From Antarctobacter heliothermus (GTDB lineage: Bacteria; Pseudomonadota; Alphaproteobacteria; Rhodobacterales; Rhodobacteraceae): a stretch of 64,000 bases of DNA. The translations under genes and the position numbers were made by a program. Position 1 is the first letter of the stretch; each line of letters starts with the position of its first letter. Where the stretch lies: the NCBI RefSeq assembly GCF_002237555.1, contig NZ_CP022540.1, forward strand, positions 1,372,501 through 1,436,500, in the 5' to 3' direction. This document shows, one piece after another, positions 1 through 10,993 of this stretch. Below the pieces are notes generated by a model, which saw only the letters and a program-made list of their open reading frames with translations, did not search any database and was not told the origin of the DNA.

Positions 1-2
1 GG

Positions 3-377
3 CGGGCCAAACCTGCTGCTGAAACCTACATGCGCTACGATCTGGGGCACCGCAACGGTCCCTTCGGCCATGCGGTCGGGCTTTCAGTTGGCGAAAAGGG
101 AGAGGCCTGGGTCGGCTACGGCGCGACCTACCGGATTGATCTGTGGCAGAGCGGCTTCTACGTCGAACTGCACACGATGCCGGGGCTGTACTTCGATAAC
201 GGCGGCTTTGATCTAGGTGGAATGCTTGCATTCCGGTCAGGGATCGAGCTGGGCTTTGAAACGTCCCGCGGCTGGCGCTTTGCGCTGAGCTATGACCATC
301 GGTCAAACGCGGAGATCTACGAGGCCAATCCCGGTATCGAAACGGTGCAATACCGTGTCTCCATCCCGAGCAGATAA
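3..377 (+). CDS. Lipid A 3-O-deacylase / acyloxyacyl hydrolase (PagL-like), 5' truncated by window edge
   Basis: C-terminal part of an outer-membrane beta-barrel of the PagL family, which removes the 3-O acyl chain from lipid A. The frame is open from base 3 with no stop upstream, so the start lies outside the window; the first internal ATG is at 30. Alternating hydrophobic strands end in an aromatic-rich C-terminus. Counting from that ATG, the family's His-x-Ser pair is seen as H90 and S92 (YDHRSNA), and a Glu sits 12 residues later at 104, the spacing of the known PagL triad. The fragment therefore looks catalytically intact. The stop codon is about 12 bases before the start of the truncated 23S rRNA, which is an odd neighbour. 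Confidence 0.75.
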   Translation, partial: RAKPAAETYMRYDLGHRNGPFGHAVGLSVGEKGEAWVGYGATYRIDLWQSGFYVELHTMPGLYFDNGGFDLGGMLAFRSGIELGFETSRGWRFALSYDHRSNAEIYEANPGIETVQYRVSIPSR

Positions 378-388
378 GGTTATCATTA

Positions 389-2643
<2,255 letters not shown>

Positions 2644-2803
2644 ATCCAGTAACAGCAAGGTTAATCACCGAGCTCTACGGACAAATAAGCATACTACACC
2701 GTAAACACAGTAAACTTCGACCTGGACAACGACCTCGCCCCAAAAGCGACGGTGTTGATTGATTGACGATGCATCACAAATGCATCGTCCTGGTTTTTCC
2801 TTG

Positions 2804-2921
2804 GTTTGGTGGTCATAGCACGAGCAAAACACCCGGCTCCATTCCGAACCCGGCCGTTAAGTGCCGTCGCGCCAATGGTACTGCGTCTTAAGACGTGGGA
2901 GAGTAGGTCGCCGCCAAACCT
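2804..2921 (+). rRNA. rrf: 5S ribosomal RNA
   Basis: 118-nt 5S gene whose ends pair (GTTTGGTGG with CCGCCAAAC). It has the internal CCATTCCGAACCCGG and GTGGGAGAGTAGGTCGCC signatures and lies 160 nt after the 23S 3' end, the normal order. Confidence 0.93.
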
Positions 2922-2956
2922 AGAAAAAACCAGATACTCTATACGACAACCAATAC

Positions 2957-2992
2957 AAAAAGCCCCGTAGGTGAAAACCTGCGGGGCTTTTC
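2957..2992 (+). terminator. Rho-independent terminator of the rRNA operon
   Basis: AAAAGCCCCGTAGGT and ACCTGCGGGGCTTTT form a long stem around a GAAA loop, ending in a T run. It lies 36 nt after 5S. No tRNA-fMet follows the 5S here, unlike many Rhodobacterales rrn operons; the fMet gene is 6.6 kb away. Confidence 0.9.
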
Positions 2993-3280
2993 TCATAAAT
3001 CAAAAAACTTTTGAATGTAATATGCTCTCCACGGAGTCCGCTAATTCAGGTTGGCTTTGTTCAGGTTTTGGTCTCTTTTGACCGGTTGATATATTCCGCA
3101 AGAGTCATACCAGCGGGGCTTGAACGCGGGCGGTGTGAGTCGAAGTCTGTGCGCTATGAGCCTCATCAAGCGCATCAGTCGACGTATCCTCTTTTCGTTT
3201 ACGAGATGTCCGCCGCGGAGCAGGTGACCTACCACGAGATCTTTCCGCCACCGTCGATTAGAGGCCGGCCCAACTTGAGG

Positions 3281-3582
3281 ACGGACAATGAAGCGAACGA
3301 GGAGATCATCCATTGCCCGGCAGGCACATGCGCAGAATGCTGCCGAGAGGGGGCATCCTAGCCGAGCACGAGGCAGGCGCAAAATGCGCGGATCTGTGCC
3401 ACAAGCACGGCATGTCTGAAGGTACTTTCTACAACTGGAAGGCCAAATTCGGCGAAATGACCGTGTCGGAGGCGATGCGGCTGAAGACGCTTGAGGATGA
3501 GAGCGCCAAGCTTAAGAAACTGCTGGCCGAGCAGATGCTCGATCTCGCCTGGATTAAGGAACTGAGTTCAAAAAAGTGGTGA
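3281..3582 (+). pseudogene. IS3-family transposase OrfA, disrupted
   Basis: Encodes the helix-turn-helix subunit of an IS3-type transposase. The recognisable part is EHEAGAKCADLCHKHGMSEG followed by a leucine-zipper-like ALDDESAKLKKLLAEQ-type segment. The N-terminus is damaged: the ATG at 3289 is out of frame with the body, and a 41-bp palindromic insert (3311-3351) separates EEII from GILAEHEAG. The 3' end has AAAAAAG overlapping the stop, the usual IS3 -1 frameshift signal into orfB. Confidence 0.75.
3311..3351 (-). repeat. 40-bp palindromic insert, copy R1 (in IS3 orfA)
   Basis: On the plus strand it begins CATTGCCCGGCA and ends GAGAGGG, the two ends shared by all six copies in the window. 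Removing it joins the codons for EEII and GILAEHEAG of OrfA. Confidence 0.7.
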
Positions 3583-3669
3583 CGCCTGCTGTGAAGCGCG
3601 AGGCGGCCGAGCATCTGAAGGCCCTGATCGAGCGCCACGGAAAGCTGGGGATGATCGTCTCTGACAACG
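3583..3669 (+). pseudogene. IS3-family transposase OrfB, 5' remnant
   Basis: In the -1 frame after the A6G slip the reading is KVVTPAVKREAAEHLK and then abruptly ALIERHGKLGMIVSDN. The second piece normally lies about 200 residues further on, so the first catalytic Asp and most of the integrase core are deleted. The fragment stops at the SDN of the SDNG motif, where IS110 enters. The continuation (GAELTSNAV...) is at 5978. Confidence 0.75.
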
Positions 3670-3929
3670 TCCTATGCGCGGAATAATTGGCTGATTTGGC
3701 ATCAGGTCATTGTCATGCTGAAGCGTTCCAGCACGTTCGAATGTGTGTCAGTTCGGCATTTTGGTCAACAACATGTCTCTCCCATAACAAACACAGAGTA
3801 CGCTTATTGCGGCTCTCACCGTCCTTAAGACGAGATCTTCGGGTCGTTGAGCAGAAGGCCTGAACATTATCTACGAGGTCGAATGCTCGCCTCTACGGCC
3901 CTTACAGAGAAAGGTCCTTCTGCTGTCAA

Positions 3930-4557
3930 TCATCCCTCAAAGAAGGGACGATAGGGTTCGCCGCGGTTTATTATCCCATGCACGGTGCGGGCCATTTTTG
4001 CGGCGATTGCGGTATACGCCTTGCGACGTAAATGCGTGTTTTGACGATCCTTGGCGATGTAACGCTCGAACTTGTCGCGGAAGCTGTTGGTCTTTTGCAT
4101 GATGGCGACCTGACCGGCCATCCAGAGCGTGCGGCGTAATCTGGCATTCCCATATTTTGAGAGCTTGGTTTGGCCACGGAATGTGCCCGACTGGATCGTT
4201 GCGAGGTCCATCCCACAGAACTTCAAAAATTGGCGGTGATGCCGAAAGCGGCGCAGATCGCCTGCTTCTGCAAGGATGGTCAGCGCGTTGATCGGCCCGA
4301 TCCCTGGGATGGATGTTAGCAGTTGATAGTCGTCGTTGGTCTTGAGAAGCTCAACGGCGCGATCCTCAATCTCGTTGCGTTTGGCAATCAGGCCGCGCCC
4401 TTCACCCAAGACCAAACGGAACATCCTTGCAGCGTCGGAGTCCGGCGCAATTGGCAGGCCTACAGAGAACTTGGCGGTCTGATAAATATCTGCAAGCAAA
4501 CGTTCTTTTGACACTTTGCGGCCGACCACGTCCCAAGCATCTGCAATGAAAGCCTCT
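3930..4557 (-). pseudogene. IS110-family transposase, 3' part only
   Basis: Encodes the C-terminal half of the IS110 transposase from EAFIADAW onward, identical in translation to copy 2 at 30785-31417. It includes IPGIGP (helix-hairpin-helix) and the IQSGTFRG segment expected to hold the catalytic Ser. The N-terminal RuvC-like DEDD half is lost at the IS256 junction. Apparent upstream codons in 4558-4625 come from the IS256 end, not from this gene. Confidence 0.85.
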
Positions 4558-5933
4558 GAGATATGCGCGAAAGTTGGTGATGCCCTGAGGGGCGACATAT
4601 CATGGCGGTGTCGAAGCGCCGTCAATTCTCAACCGAGAAAGGGATATGCCACATGCAAGAGAATACCATCACCCAGCTATCTGATCCATCCGGGATTTCG
4701 CCGGACCCGCTGACCGACCTCATCCGGGACGGCGCGCGCAAGCTGATCGAGCAGGCGATTGAGGCGGAACTGTCCACGCTGCTTGGCGCCTTTGCCGATC
4801 ACAAGCTTGAGGATGGTCGCGCAAGACTGGTTCGTCATGGGCACCTGCCCGAGCGTGAGATTTTGACCGGTGTCGGGCCTGTTGCCGTGACGGTGCCGCG
4901 TGTGCGGGACCGCAAGCCGGGCACGGACAAGATCGCGTTCACGCCCAGCATCCTGCCGCGGTATCTGCGCAAGGCAAAGTCGGTCGAAGAGCTGCTGCCC
5001 TGGCTTTACCTGAAGGGCGTGTCCACCGGCGATTTCAGTGAGGCGCTTGCCGCCCTGCTGGGGCCACACGCCAAGGGCCTCTCGGCCACTACGATCACGC
5101 GGCTGAAAGCGGACTGGTGGTCCGAGTACGAGGCCTGGGAAAAGCGTGACCTCGGCACCCGGCGGTTTCTCTACATCTGGGCCGACGGCGTCTATTTCAA
5201 GCCGCGAAGGGCCGAGGAAAAACAATGCGTTTTGGTGATCGTGGGTGCGGATGAATACGGCCGCAAGGAGCTGCTGGCCATGACCGACGGCTTCCGCGAA
5301 AGCACTCAGAGTTGGCGCGAGGTTCTGCTCGATCTCAAACGCCGCGGACTGAAGCAGGATCCCAAGCTCGCCATAGGCGACGGCGCCCTGGGGTTCTGGG
5401 CGGCACTGCGCGAGGTCTTCCCCTCGACACAGGAGCAGCGGTGCTGGCTCCACAAAACCATGAACGTGCTCAACGCGCTGCCGAAATCGGTGCAAGCCAA
5501 GGCCAAGGCGCACCTGCACGACATCTGGCAGGCCGAAACCCGAGCCGCGGCGTCGGCCGCCTTCGACTTCTTCGTCGATGCCTACGGCGTGAAATGGGAC
5601 AAGGCAGTCGCCAAGTTGGTCAAGGATCGGGATGCACTACTGACCTTCTACGACTACCCGGCCGAACACTGGAAACACATCCGGACGTCAAATCCGATCG
5701 AGAGCACGTTCGCCACCGTCAGACACAGGACGAAACGCACCAAGGGCTGCCTCAGCCGCAAGACTGGGCTCGCCATGGCTTTCCGGCTGATGATGTCTGC
5801 TCAGACGAAATGGCGAAAACTCGACGGGCGGAATCGCCTCCCGGAGGTCATCAGCGGGGTTGAGTTCCGCGACGGCGTCCGCCAACTTCAAAACGCCGCC
5901 TGATCACGCGTCACCAACTTCTGCGCATATCTC
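4558..5933 (+). mobile_element. IS256-family element, apparently complete
   Basis: A 1376-bp unit bounded by imperfect 26-bp inverted repeats: the left end starts GAGATATGCGCGAAAGTTGG (4558-4583), and the right end, read inward, starts GAGATATGCGCAGAAGTTGG (5908-5933). Flanks are GAAAGCCTCT and GGCAATCATA with no target duplication, and 700 bp of the IS110 host is missing between them. This suggests an adjacent deletion or recombination between two insertions rather than simple insertion. Confidence 0.88.
4653..5903 (+). CDS. IS256-family (mutator) transposase
   Basis: 416-residue DDE transposase, full length for the family. The catalytic residues are visible: D178 in IWADGVYF, D243 in [10 protein letters not shown] and E350 in [12 protein letters not shown], with the [10 protein letters not shown] segment between the second and third. 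The start at 4653 is chosen because GAGAAAGGGA precedes it at a suitable distance; an in-frame ATG at 4602 lies close to the terminal repeat and adds 17 unlikely residues. It has no frame damage, so this may be the only recently active element in the first nest. Confidence 0.9.
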   Translation: MQENTITQLSDPSGISPDPLTDLIRDGARKLIEQAIEAELSTLLGAFADHKLEDGRARLVRHGHLPEREILTGVGPVAVTVPRVRDRKPGTDKIAFTPSILPRYLRKAKSVEELLPWLYLKGVSTGDFSEALAALLGPHAKGLSATTITRLKADWWSEYEAWEKRDLGTRRFLYIWADGVYFKPRRAEEKQCVLVIVGADEYGRKELLAMTDGFRESTQSWREVLLDLKRRGLKQDPKLAIGDGALGFWAALREVFPSTQEQRCWLHKTMNVLNALPKSVQAKAKAHLHDIWQAETRAAASAAFDFFVDAYGVKWDKAVAKLVKDRDALLTFYDYPAEHWKHIRTSNPIESTFATVRHRTKRTKGCLSRKTGLAMAFRLMMSAQTKWRKLDGRNRLPEVISGVEFRDGVRQLQNAA

Positions 5934-5977
5934 GGCAATCATAGCCTCAACATCAACAACATTCCGAAGGTGTTACG

Positions 5978-6250
5978 GCGCGGAACTGACCAGTAACGCA
6001 GTCTTAACCTTCGCTGCCGCGCACCGAATCGAGTGGCACTACATCGCGCAGGGTAAGCCGATGCAGAACGGCTTCGTGGAGACCTTCAACGGACGGATGC
6101 GGGATGAACTTCTCAACGAGACCATGTTCCGCAGCCTGGCCCACGCGCGGATGGTGATCGCGGCCTAGACTGCCGACGACAATACCGAACGCCCGCACTC
6201 GGCCTTGGACTACCAGACCCCGGCAGCAAGCGCGGACCCTGACCACCGCA
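5978..6250 (+). pseudogene. IS3-family transposase OrfB, 3' remnant
   Basis: Continues the interrupted orf[21 protein letters not shown], then [19 protein letters not shown] containing the catalytic Glu, then ERPHSALDYQTP, the usual C-terminal IS3 block. A TAG at 6166-6168 replaces the Trp expected before the TADDNTERPHS segment. Its first codon GGC completes the SDNG motif begun at 3669. Confidence 0.8.
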
Positions 6251-6284
6251 ATCGCCCGTCTCGGCGCAGCAAAGGGAGTGGATC

Positions 6285-6660
6285 ATATGTTGTGCTATTT
6301 GGCCCGGCTGACCGAGCTGGAACTGGTCGACCGGGAACGGCGCATGGTGGAACGCCGGATCAAGGCGGAAAAGTTCCCGGCTGTCAAAAGCCTCCCCTCC
6401 ATGGTTTGTGCTGCAAACCACTGAAGGGCAACGGACCAGCTTCGACTTCATGGCCATCACGTCCTTGAACACGATGACGGTGCTGGACCTGGCACGCTGC
6501 GAATGGATCGAGCGCAAAGAAAACATGATCGCGCTTGGGCCGTCGGGCACCCGCAAGACTCATGTCGCCCTCGCCCCTTGGCTTCGCTGCCTGTCCGAGG
6601 GGATTGCCCGTCGCCTTCGTGACCGCCGCCGCAGATATGCTTCGAGGCCATAGCGGGCGC
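6285..6660 (+). pseudogene. istB: IS21-family IstB helper ATPase, broken fragment
   Basis: Reads LCYLARLTELELVDRERRMV and RIKAEKFPAVKSL in one frame. After a 40-bp palindromic insert (6395-6434) it continues as SFDFMAITSLNTMTVLDLAR, then ALGPSGTRKTHVAL in another frame. The last motif is the Walker A of IstB with the expected Gly replaced by Arg (GTGKT to GTRKT). Further frame slips follow near 6590. The C-terminal half is absent. The matching istA fragment lies 22 kb away at 28640. Confidence 0.75.
6395..6434 (+). repeat. 40-bp palindromic insert, copy R2 (in istB)
   Basis: Plus strand starts CCCTCCATGGTTTG and ends AAGGGCAACGG; it is the most diverged copy. The inner stem GGTTTG / CAAACC around GTGCTG-like loop bases is intact. 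Removing the 40 bases joins codons for KSL and TSFDF of IstB in frame. Confidence 0.65.
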
Positions 6661-6694
6661 ATGGCACTCCCGCTATGCTTTTCAGGTTTGCGGA

Positions 6695-7126
6695 TCATGC
6701 TGCTTCGGTCAGCCGTTGAAGGATCTCCAGCATGCTTGGCGACAGGTCCGTATGATGGTGCGCCAGTTTCCACGTTCCGTCCTGCTTCTGATAGACGTTG
6801 GTCACACGGTGTTGGATCTTGGCCTCATTGCCGGCGATGATTAACTTTCCGACCTCCACGCCGGTTTCAACGGCCATGTCCGATCCAGCGTTAATCATCT
6901 GATCCAACAGCCGGATGTCTCCTCCGCCAGCAATTTCGGCAACCTTGCTGAAGGAGGCCAAGACGGAATCCGAACCCATGTCCCGCCCGCCGATGGGATG
7001 CTGCGCCGTGGCGCCGCCGCCTTTGATCCACGCGTCCTGCATCGCGGTATCGTCGCCGTTCGCCATGCTGTTGAGGGCATCGTAGAATGCGACCGAGGCG
7101 CGGCGAACATCTTCTAAGTTGATCAT
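6695..7126 (-). CDS. SnoaL/NTF2-like fold protein
   Basis: 143-residue single-domain protein with the pattern of the DUF4440/SnoaL-like cone fold: an N-terminal helix (RRASVAFYDALNSM), a WIKGG loop, and a C-terminal strand block ending WKLAHHHTDLS. This fold is used for small-molecule binding or minor isomerase and hydrolase roles; substrate unknown. The start at 7126 follows AAAGGAA at 8 bases; an ATG 27 bases upstream lacks such a site. It shares its strand with the sulfotransferase gene 87 bp upstream and may be co-transcribed with it. Confidence 0.7.
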   Translation of the reverse strand: MINLEDVRRASVAFYDALNSMANGDDTAMQDAWIKGGGATAQHPIGGRDMGSDSVLASFSKVAEIAGGGDIRLLDQMINAGSDMAVETGVEVGKLIIAGNEAKIQHRVTNVYQKQDGTWKLAHHHTDLSPSMLEILQRLTEAA

Positions 7127-7213
7127 GATTTGGTTCCTTTCAGTTGTTGGCAAGCCGGGAGTATGCCCGGCCCATGCCGAACGCCCCGTAGCCGAAAATT
7201 TCAGTGGGTTGGA

Positions 7214-7849
7214 TCAGGCCGCCGGTTCTTGCGTCCCGGACTTCACCGACGAGAAGAAATCGGCCCGCGCATTGGTTTTGGGGAAAGGCGCATCCGGCAC
7301 GTCAACGCCAAGAAAGCGGCAGAGAGGTTCCCATCCGTCGCGGACACTGAACACCAGGGCCTTGCCCTCCGCCTCCAGGTCCCGCGCGGCTGCTTCGTTG
7401 GCGCGGTAAACCTTCAGGATGCCGTCCCTGTCGGTATGCCCACCAAGGGCCCTGCCGATGATGACGCTCTCAATCATCTGAAACCAGGGAACCGCGTTTT
7501 GTGGCCAGGCCTCCTTGTCGAGGATCAGCGGCAGGATGGTCTGGGAAAAGCTGCCATACCAATCCTCGGCTTCCCGATGTGAAAGAATGACTTTGGCGTC
7601 CGGTGTTGCCGCAAGCACGTCTTGCCAGTAGGCCGAAACCGGGAAATCCACGGCCGATCGAAAGCCCGAGAAGATCGCGTCAAAGTCGGGACGCCCCTCT
7701 GCCACCTTGGACCAGGCTTCGATCTGCCCGGAGTCGCTGACGACCTCGGACATGTGATGGCATGGGCCGAAGCCCAAATGCTCCAACGCCGCCTTCAGTG
7801 AGTAAGTCCCGGTTCGACCGAACCCCGCGCCAATGATTTCGAGTGTCAT
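7214..7849 (-). CDS. Sulfotransferase family protein
   Basis: 211 residues with the P-loop-like 5'-phosphosulfate binding motif GFGRTGTYSLKAAL at residues 8-21 and a second binding segment ILSHREAEDWYGSF near 90-105. This matches the short bacterial sulfotransferase group that uses PAPS; the acceptor is unknown. It diverges from the LysR gene at 7963, with palindromic boxes between them, so LysR control is likely. It is followed in the same direction by the NTF2-like gene. Confidence 0.75.
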   Translation of the reverse strand: MTLEIIGAGFGRTGTYSLKAALEHLGFGPCHHMSEVVSDSGQIEAWSKVAEGRPDFDAIFSGFRSAVDFPVSAYWQDVLAATPDAKVILSHREAEDWYGSFSQTILPLILDKEAWPQNAVPWFQMIESVIIGRALGGHTDRDGILKVYRANEAAARDLEAEGKALVFSVRDGWEPLCRFLGVDVPDAPFPKTNARADFFSSVKSGTQEPAA

Positions 7850-7870
7850 TGCATATCACCTCCTCTATGA

Positions 7871-7917
7871 ATAAGATCGATCTACCTTGCTTGATCTTCG
7901 CCTAGTGAAATTAAGAT
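7871..7917. promoter_or_regulatory. Divergent promoter with LysR-type boxes
   Basis: The 113-bp gap between the sulfotransferase and LysR genes contains AGATCGATCT (7874-7883, perfect dyad) and ATCTT-N14-AAGAT (7894-7917). The two share the ATCTT half-site, as expected for a LysR protein binding a recognition and an activation site. Confidence 0.5.
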
Positions 7918-7962
7918 GAGCCATTCGCCCCACAAAAGTCGAACGAAACGATTTCATAGATC

Positions 7963-8931
7963 ATGAGCGAAATTGATCTGCACCGCGTCGACCTGAATTT
8001 GCTGGTTGTTTTCGAGTCCCTGATGGAGACCCGAAGCGTTACGGTGACAGCCGACAAGATCGGGCGCACACAGTCGGCGGTCAGCCACTCGCTTGCTCGG
8101 TTGAGGGAGCAACTCGACGATCCTGTGCTGGTCCGGGTCGGCGGCAAGATGCACCCCAGCCCGTTCGCCGAGGCCATCATCGAAGATGTCCGCCCCATTC
8201 TGCGCAGCATCCGCCGGGTGATCGCGCCGCGCAACCTGTTTGACCCGGGCCAAAGCGATCGCGTGTTTCGCATCGCCATGCCGACGCTGACCAAAGTCAT
8301 TGCAGAGGTGTCGGCACGGGTCGAAGCCGAAGCGCCAAAGGTAAAGATCGAGTGGCTGCCAGCGCACCACGACGTCTATCCGGCGCTGAGCGAAGGGTTG
8401 ATCGACCTCGCCCATCTGGGCGGACAGCCGCGATTGCCGGATGGGCTTGATCAGCAAATCATGGAGCCATTTTCCTGGGTGACTTTCGCGCGTCAGGGGC
8501 ACCCTGCGGTCTCGGGCTGGGGGATCGACGCCTGGCGCAAATACCCGCATGTCATGGTCAATGTCACGAGGTCGCAGCAAAATCCCTTTCCGGCCACGCC
8601 CTCCACCGATGTTGGGGGGCGGCGGGTCAGCGCGATGATTGGGGACTCGGCCGGTGTAGCCTCACTCCTTGCGAATTCTGATTTTCTGGCCACATTCCCG
8701 GCGGTCCTGCTCGCTTGGGATATGGAGGCGCACGGCCTGATTGCGATGAAGCCACCTGTCGACCTCGGACAGGTTCTTGTTCGTTTTTTCTGGAGTTCGC
8801 GCCTAGCCAACGACGCCGGTGGTATCTGGATCAGATCGATCGTGATCGAGGCCTACCGACGCCTGCAAGCTGAAGCAGAGGCGAAACTGGCCGAGCCACG
8901 ACTTCTCCAGCCGTCTAGGCGACCGGCTTGA
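7963..8931 (+). CDS. LysR-family transcriptional regulator
   Basis: 322 residues. The N-terminal winged helix-turn-helix is clear: DLNLLVVFESLMETRSVTVT, then TQSAVSHSLARLREQL and DPVLVRVGGKM. The remainder fits the periplasmic-binding-like effector domain. It is divergent from the sulfotransferase gene, the usual arrangement for a LysR regulator and its target. Effector unknown. The following 260 bp (8932-9190) hold no supported gene. Confidence 0.88.
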   Translation: MSEIDLHRVDLNLLVVFESLMETRSVTVTADKIGRTQSAVSHSLARLREQLDDPVLVRVGGKMHPSPFAEAIIEDVRPILRSIRRVIAPRNLFDPGQSDRVFRIAMPTLTKVIAEVSARVEAEAPKVKIEWLPAHHDVYPALSEGLIDLAHLGGQPRLPDGLDQQIMEPFSWVTFARQGHPAVSGWGIDAWRKYPHVMVNVTRSQQNPFPATPSTDVGGRRVSAMIGDSAGVASLLANSDFLATFPAVLLAWDMEAHGLIAMKPPVDLGQVLVRFFWSSRLANDAGGIWIRSIVIEAYRRLQAEAEAKLAEPRLLQPSRRPA

Positions 8932-9189
8932 TTGGAGCATCGCCTGCTCGTGCGCCGAGCAACCGCGCCCGAGCCACTTCGTTGCGCGTGTCGACTGTTG
9001 AAATCGAACACAGCGCATGGTCGGCTTGGTTTCCGCAGTCTGAACTGGATTGAACGACCGCGTAGGGAAAAGTCGATGCATCGCCGCGATTTCGCCGCCG
9101 CAATTGGGCGGATCATTTTCGGTTTTCAGCACTTGTCGTCGCTGCGATAAAGTAGGTCAAGAAAGGCCCGCACTGCCGTCACCGGGCTA

Positions 9190-9514
9190 TCCAAAATGCT
9201 GCATGATCAACGAATGGCCGGTCTGGTGAAGCTGCGCCGCACAGACAAACGTTAGTCCATTCGCAAGGGAGAACTGGAGGCCCAACTCGTAGTTGAGCCG
9301 GAAAGGTCGCCGGTTTTACTGACCCAGGGCTGGCGGACCAGTATTGTGCCGAAGTTGCACAGTTGAGTGCTGCACTCGACAATCCTGTCAGAAGGGCCGA
9401 GGTGACGTCGATCGTCCGCAGCCTTTTGTCCGAAATCAGGCTGATTCCGGGCTCGGAATCGTTGATGCTCGAACTGGTAGGGGAACTGGAGAATCTCTTG
9501 TCGCTCAACGAGTC
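9190..9514 (+). pseudogene. Site-specific serine recombinase, C-terminal remnant
   Basis: Translation in pieces gives LHDQRMAGLVKLRRTDKR, then a stop, then LSAALDNPVRRAEVTSIVRS and GSESLMLELVGELENLL. The last block is the typical C-terminal end of large serine recombinases found in integrated elements (AAEIIRGLIDRI...IELVGELA pattern). The catalytic N-terminus is absent and there are in-frame stops. It abuts the tRNA-fMet gene, suggesting a decayed element that once used this locus. Confidence 0.6.
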
Positions 9515-9515
9515 C

Positions 9516-9555
9516 AAAACGACAACGCCCCGAGGCGGCAAGCCTGCGGGGCGTT
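9516..9555 (-). terminator. Terminator of tRNA-fMet
   Basis: On the minus strand AACGCCCCG and CGGGGCGTT pair around an AGGCTTGCCGCCT loop that can itself pair, followed by GTCGTTTT. It starts 10 nt after the CCA end of the tRNA. Confidence 0.8.
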
Positions 9556-9564
9556 CGACACTGT

Positions 9565-9641
<77 letters not shown>

Positions 9642-10260
9642 ACAGTGAGGCTTAGTTATATCGCCAATTGGCGGACCGCAAGGGGAAGTCAGTGCTGAAT
9701 GTAAAAGTTTTCCAACTAACTGTTAGCACAAACAGCACATGCATGGTTCCCTGAAGCCCGCATCGTTTGAAACTGGAATTTTGGGCTAGAGCTTCCTGCT
9801 CAGGGGAGGGCTTCGCCATTCCGGTGGGCTATCGCCGTTTGACGCCGTGACTTGGGTCTCGTGGCCATGACTTCAGCGCAGCGCGACGTTTAACAACTTT
9901 CCCGCACAGATAAGTTTCAATTTCTGGAAACGTGGCGCTGCTACGATCGGGTCCGGAAAGAGTGTTCGTCTTGGTGAAATGTGGATTTGTTCGGTGGCTC
10001 GCGGAAATTGGCCCGACAGAACGCCACGGCGCCCGCCTGTGCCGCTGCGGGTTTGCTTGTTTTAAGCGGCCTTTGTTGGGGCGTAGCGGGCGCCTAACCC
10101 GTTTTATACTATAAGGGAAATTGAACATATTTTGCTTCACCCAGTGCCGTGCAATGCCCCGGAGCGTACTTTGAAGAGGTTTTTGACGATAAGGTGATTT
10201 TTGCAGAAGAGGGCAGTTTAGCCTTGTAATCGCTTTATTTACTTGGATATACGCGTCGGT
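9642..10260. other. Gene-free stretch between two divergently placed tRNA genes
   Basis: About 620 bp with no coding pattern I can support. A minus-strand frame at 9829-10140 is open but basic, low in complexity and has no recognisable domain. Promoters of the two tRNA genes should lie at its ends. Confidence 0.5.
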
Positions 10261-10350
10261 GGAGACGTGGCCGAGTGGTCGAAGGCGCTCCCCTGCTAAG
10301 GGAGTAGGCCCGGAAGGGTCTCGAGGGTTCGAATCCCTTCGTCTCCGCCA
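10261..10350 (+). tRNA. tRNA-Ser (GCT)
   Basis: 90-nt class II tRNA. The acceptor stem GGAGACG pairs with CGTCTCC, the anticodon loop is CTGCTAA (GCT, reading AGC/AGT), a long variable arm TAGGCCCGGAAGGGTCTCGA follows, and CCA is encoded. Confidence 0.96.
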
Positions 10351-10695
10351 TATGGCATTGTACTTATTGAATCATTCGGGACTTTCCAACCACACCCGCC
10401 AATGCACCCGCCAACTTGATTGCGTTTGGTTGCAACAGTTGGCGACGCCATCATGCGGAGCATTCCAGATTCGGCAGTCAATCGCCAACCAGCATCCGCG
10501 CCTCTCATCTCTTTCCAACTGATTCGAGAGCAAATGCACCGCCTCCGCCTCCCGACTGCGCCCGTCGTGTTTCCAGTAAGTGCCTACCCACCCGGTTTCG
10601 CCCTGCTGCGCATTCGGCGCTCAATTTAGCCCTTCAAAAATTCGTAACTGACGCTTAAGAGCGTCGGGCTTTTCCAACTAAACTGAGCGGGTCCG
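10351..10695. other. Gene-free stretch after tRNA-Ser
   Basis: 345 bp with no supported gene. At 10650-10665 a hairpin GACGCT-TAAG-AGCGTC is followed by GGGCTTTT and could end a transcript. The next gene starts 31 bp later. Confidence 0.4.
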
Positions 10696-10920
10696 ATGCG
10701 TAAATTTGTAAAACTCTTTTTGGCCGCAACTCTTTCCGTACTGTTTGCTGTTTCAGCTTATGCCGAAACCAACTCTCCCAACGAGGCTGCCTATTATGTC
10801 GGATCCTCAGTGACCGTTGAGGGCGTCGTTAGTCAGGTTTCAGTAACCCGCAGTGGAACGACCTTCATCAACTTCGGCGGGGCGATATCCCAACCACGTT
10901 TTTTATGGCGTCATGGCTCT
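10696..10920 (+). pseudogene. Small secreted OB-fold-like protein, frameshifted and cut by IS1111
   Basis: A clean signal peptide (MRKFVKLFLAATLSVLFAVS, cleavage after AYA) leads into GSSVTVEGVVSQVSVTRSGT and TFINFGG. An extra G in the GGCGGGG run near 10880 breaks the frame; in the other frame the protein continues RYPNHVFYGV, as expected for small OB-fold proteins with an NFGGRYPN-type segment. The gene then ends in the IS1111 left end. Function unknown; the fold suggests nucleic acid or small-ligand binding outside the cytoplasm. Confidence 0.55.
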
Positions 10921-10993
10921 GATGATGTAACCGCCCCCCGACGGCATCTGTGTGCCAAGGTGGGTCTGTGAGGATCCACAAAGGGGAGCGGTC

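Larger units (their letters stand above)
3670..5977 (-). mobile_element. IS110-family element, copy 1, interrupted by IS256 and internally deleted
   Basis: Both outer ends match the intact copy at 30050-31678. The host IS3 reads GACAACG at the left junction and ACGGCGCGG at the right, so an ACG trinucleotide is present at both ends and the host reads SDN-GAE without the element. From 3670 to 4557 the sequence is identical by eye to copy 2 on the opposite strand. From 5934 to 5977 the other end is kept. About 700 bp between these parts, including the 5' half of the transposase gene, is missing and an IS256 element sits in its place. Confidence 0.85.
3254..6250 (+). mobile_element. IS3-family element, copy 1, carrying nested IS110 and IS256
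   Basis: Outermost shell of a three-level nest. The left end is placed near 3254, where bases resemble the end of copy 2 (a shared GCCCAAC stretch); the right end is only approximate and runs into an istB fragment. orfA occupies 3281-3582, orfB starts by a frameshift at an A6G slippery run near 3575, and the orfB tail resumes at 5978. Much of orfB (about 200 codons) is deleted, so the element is dead. Bases 254 upstream (3000-3253) hold no gene I can recognise. Confidence 0.7.

Noticed and set aside
3011..3361. Open frame of 116 codons before the first IS3
   Set aside because: It runs through the IS3 end and the palindromic insert, and resembles no family; only its last part is the orfA frame.
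4677..5519. Long minus-strand frame antisense to the IS256 transposase
   Set aside because: High-GC shadow of the transposase gene with no domain or ribosome site.
9829..10140. 103-codon minus-strand frame between the tRNA genes
   Set aside because: No ribosome site, skewed basic composition and no recognisable motif.
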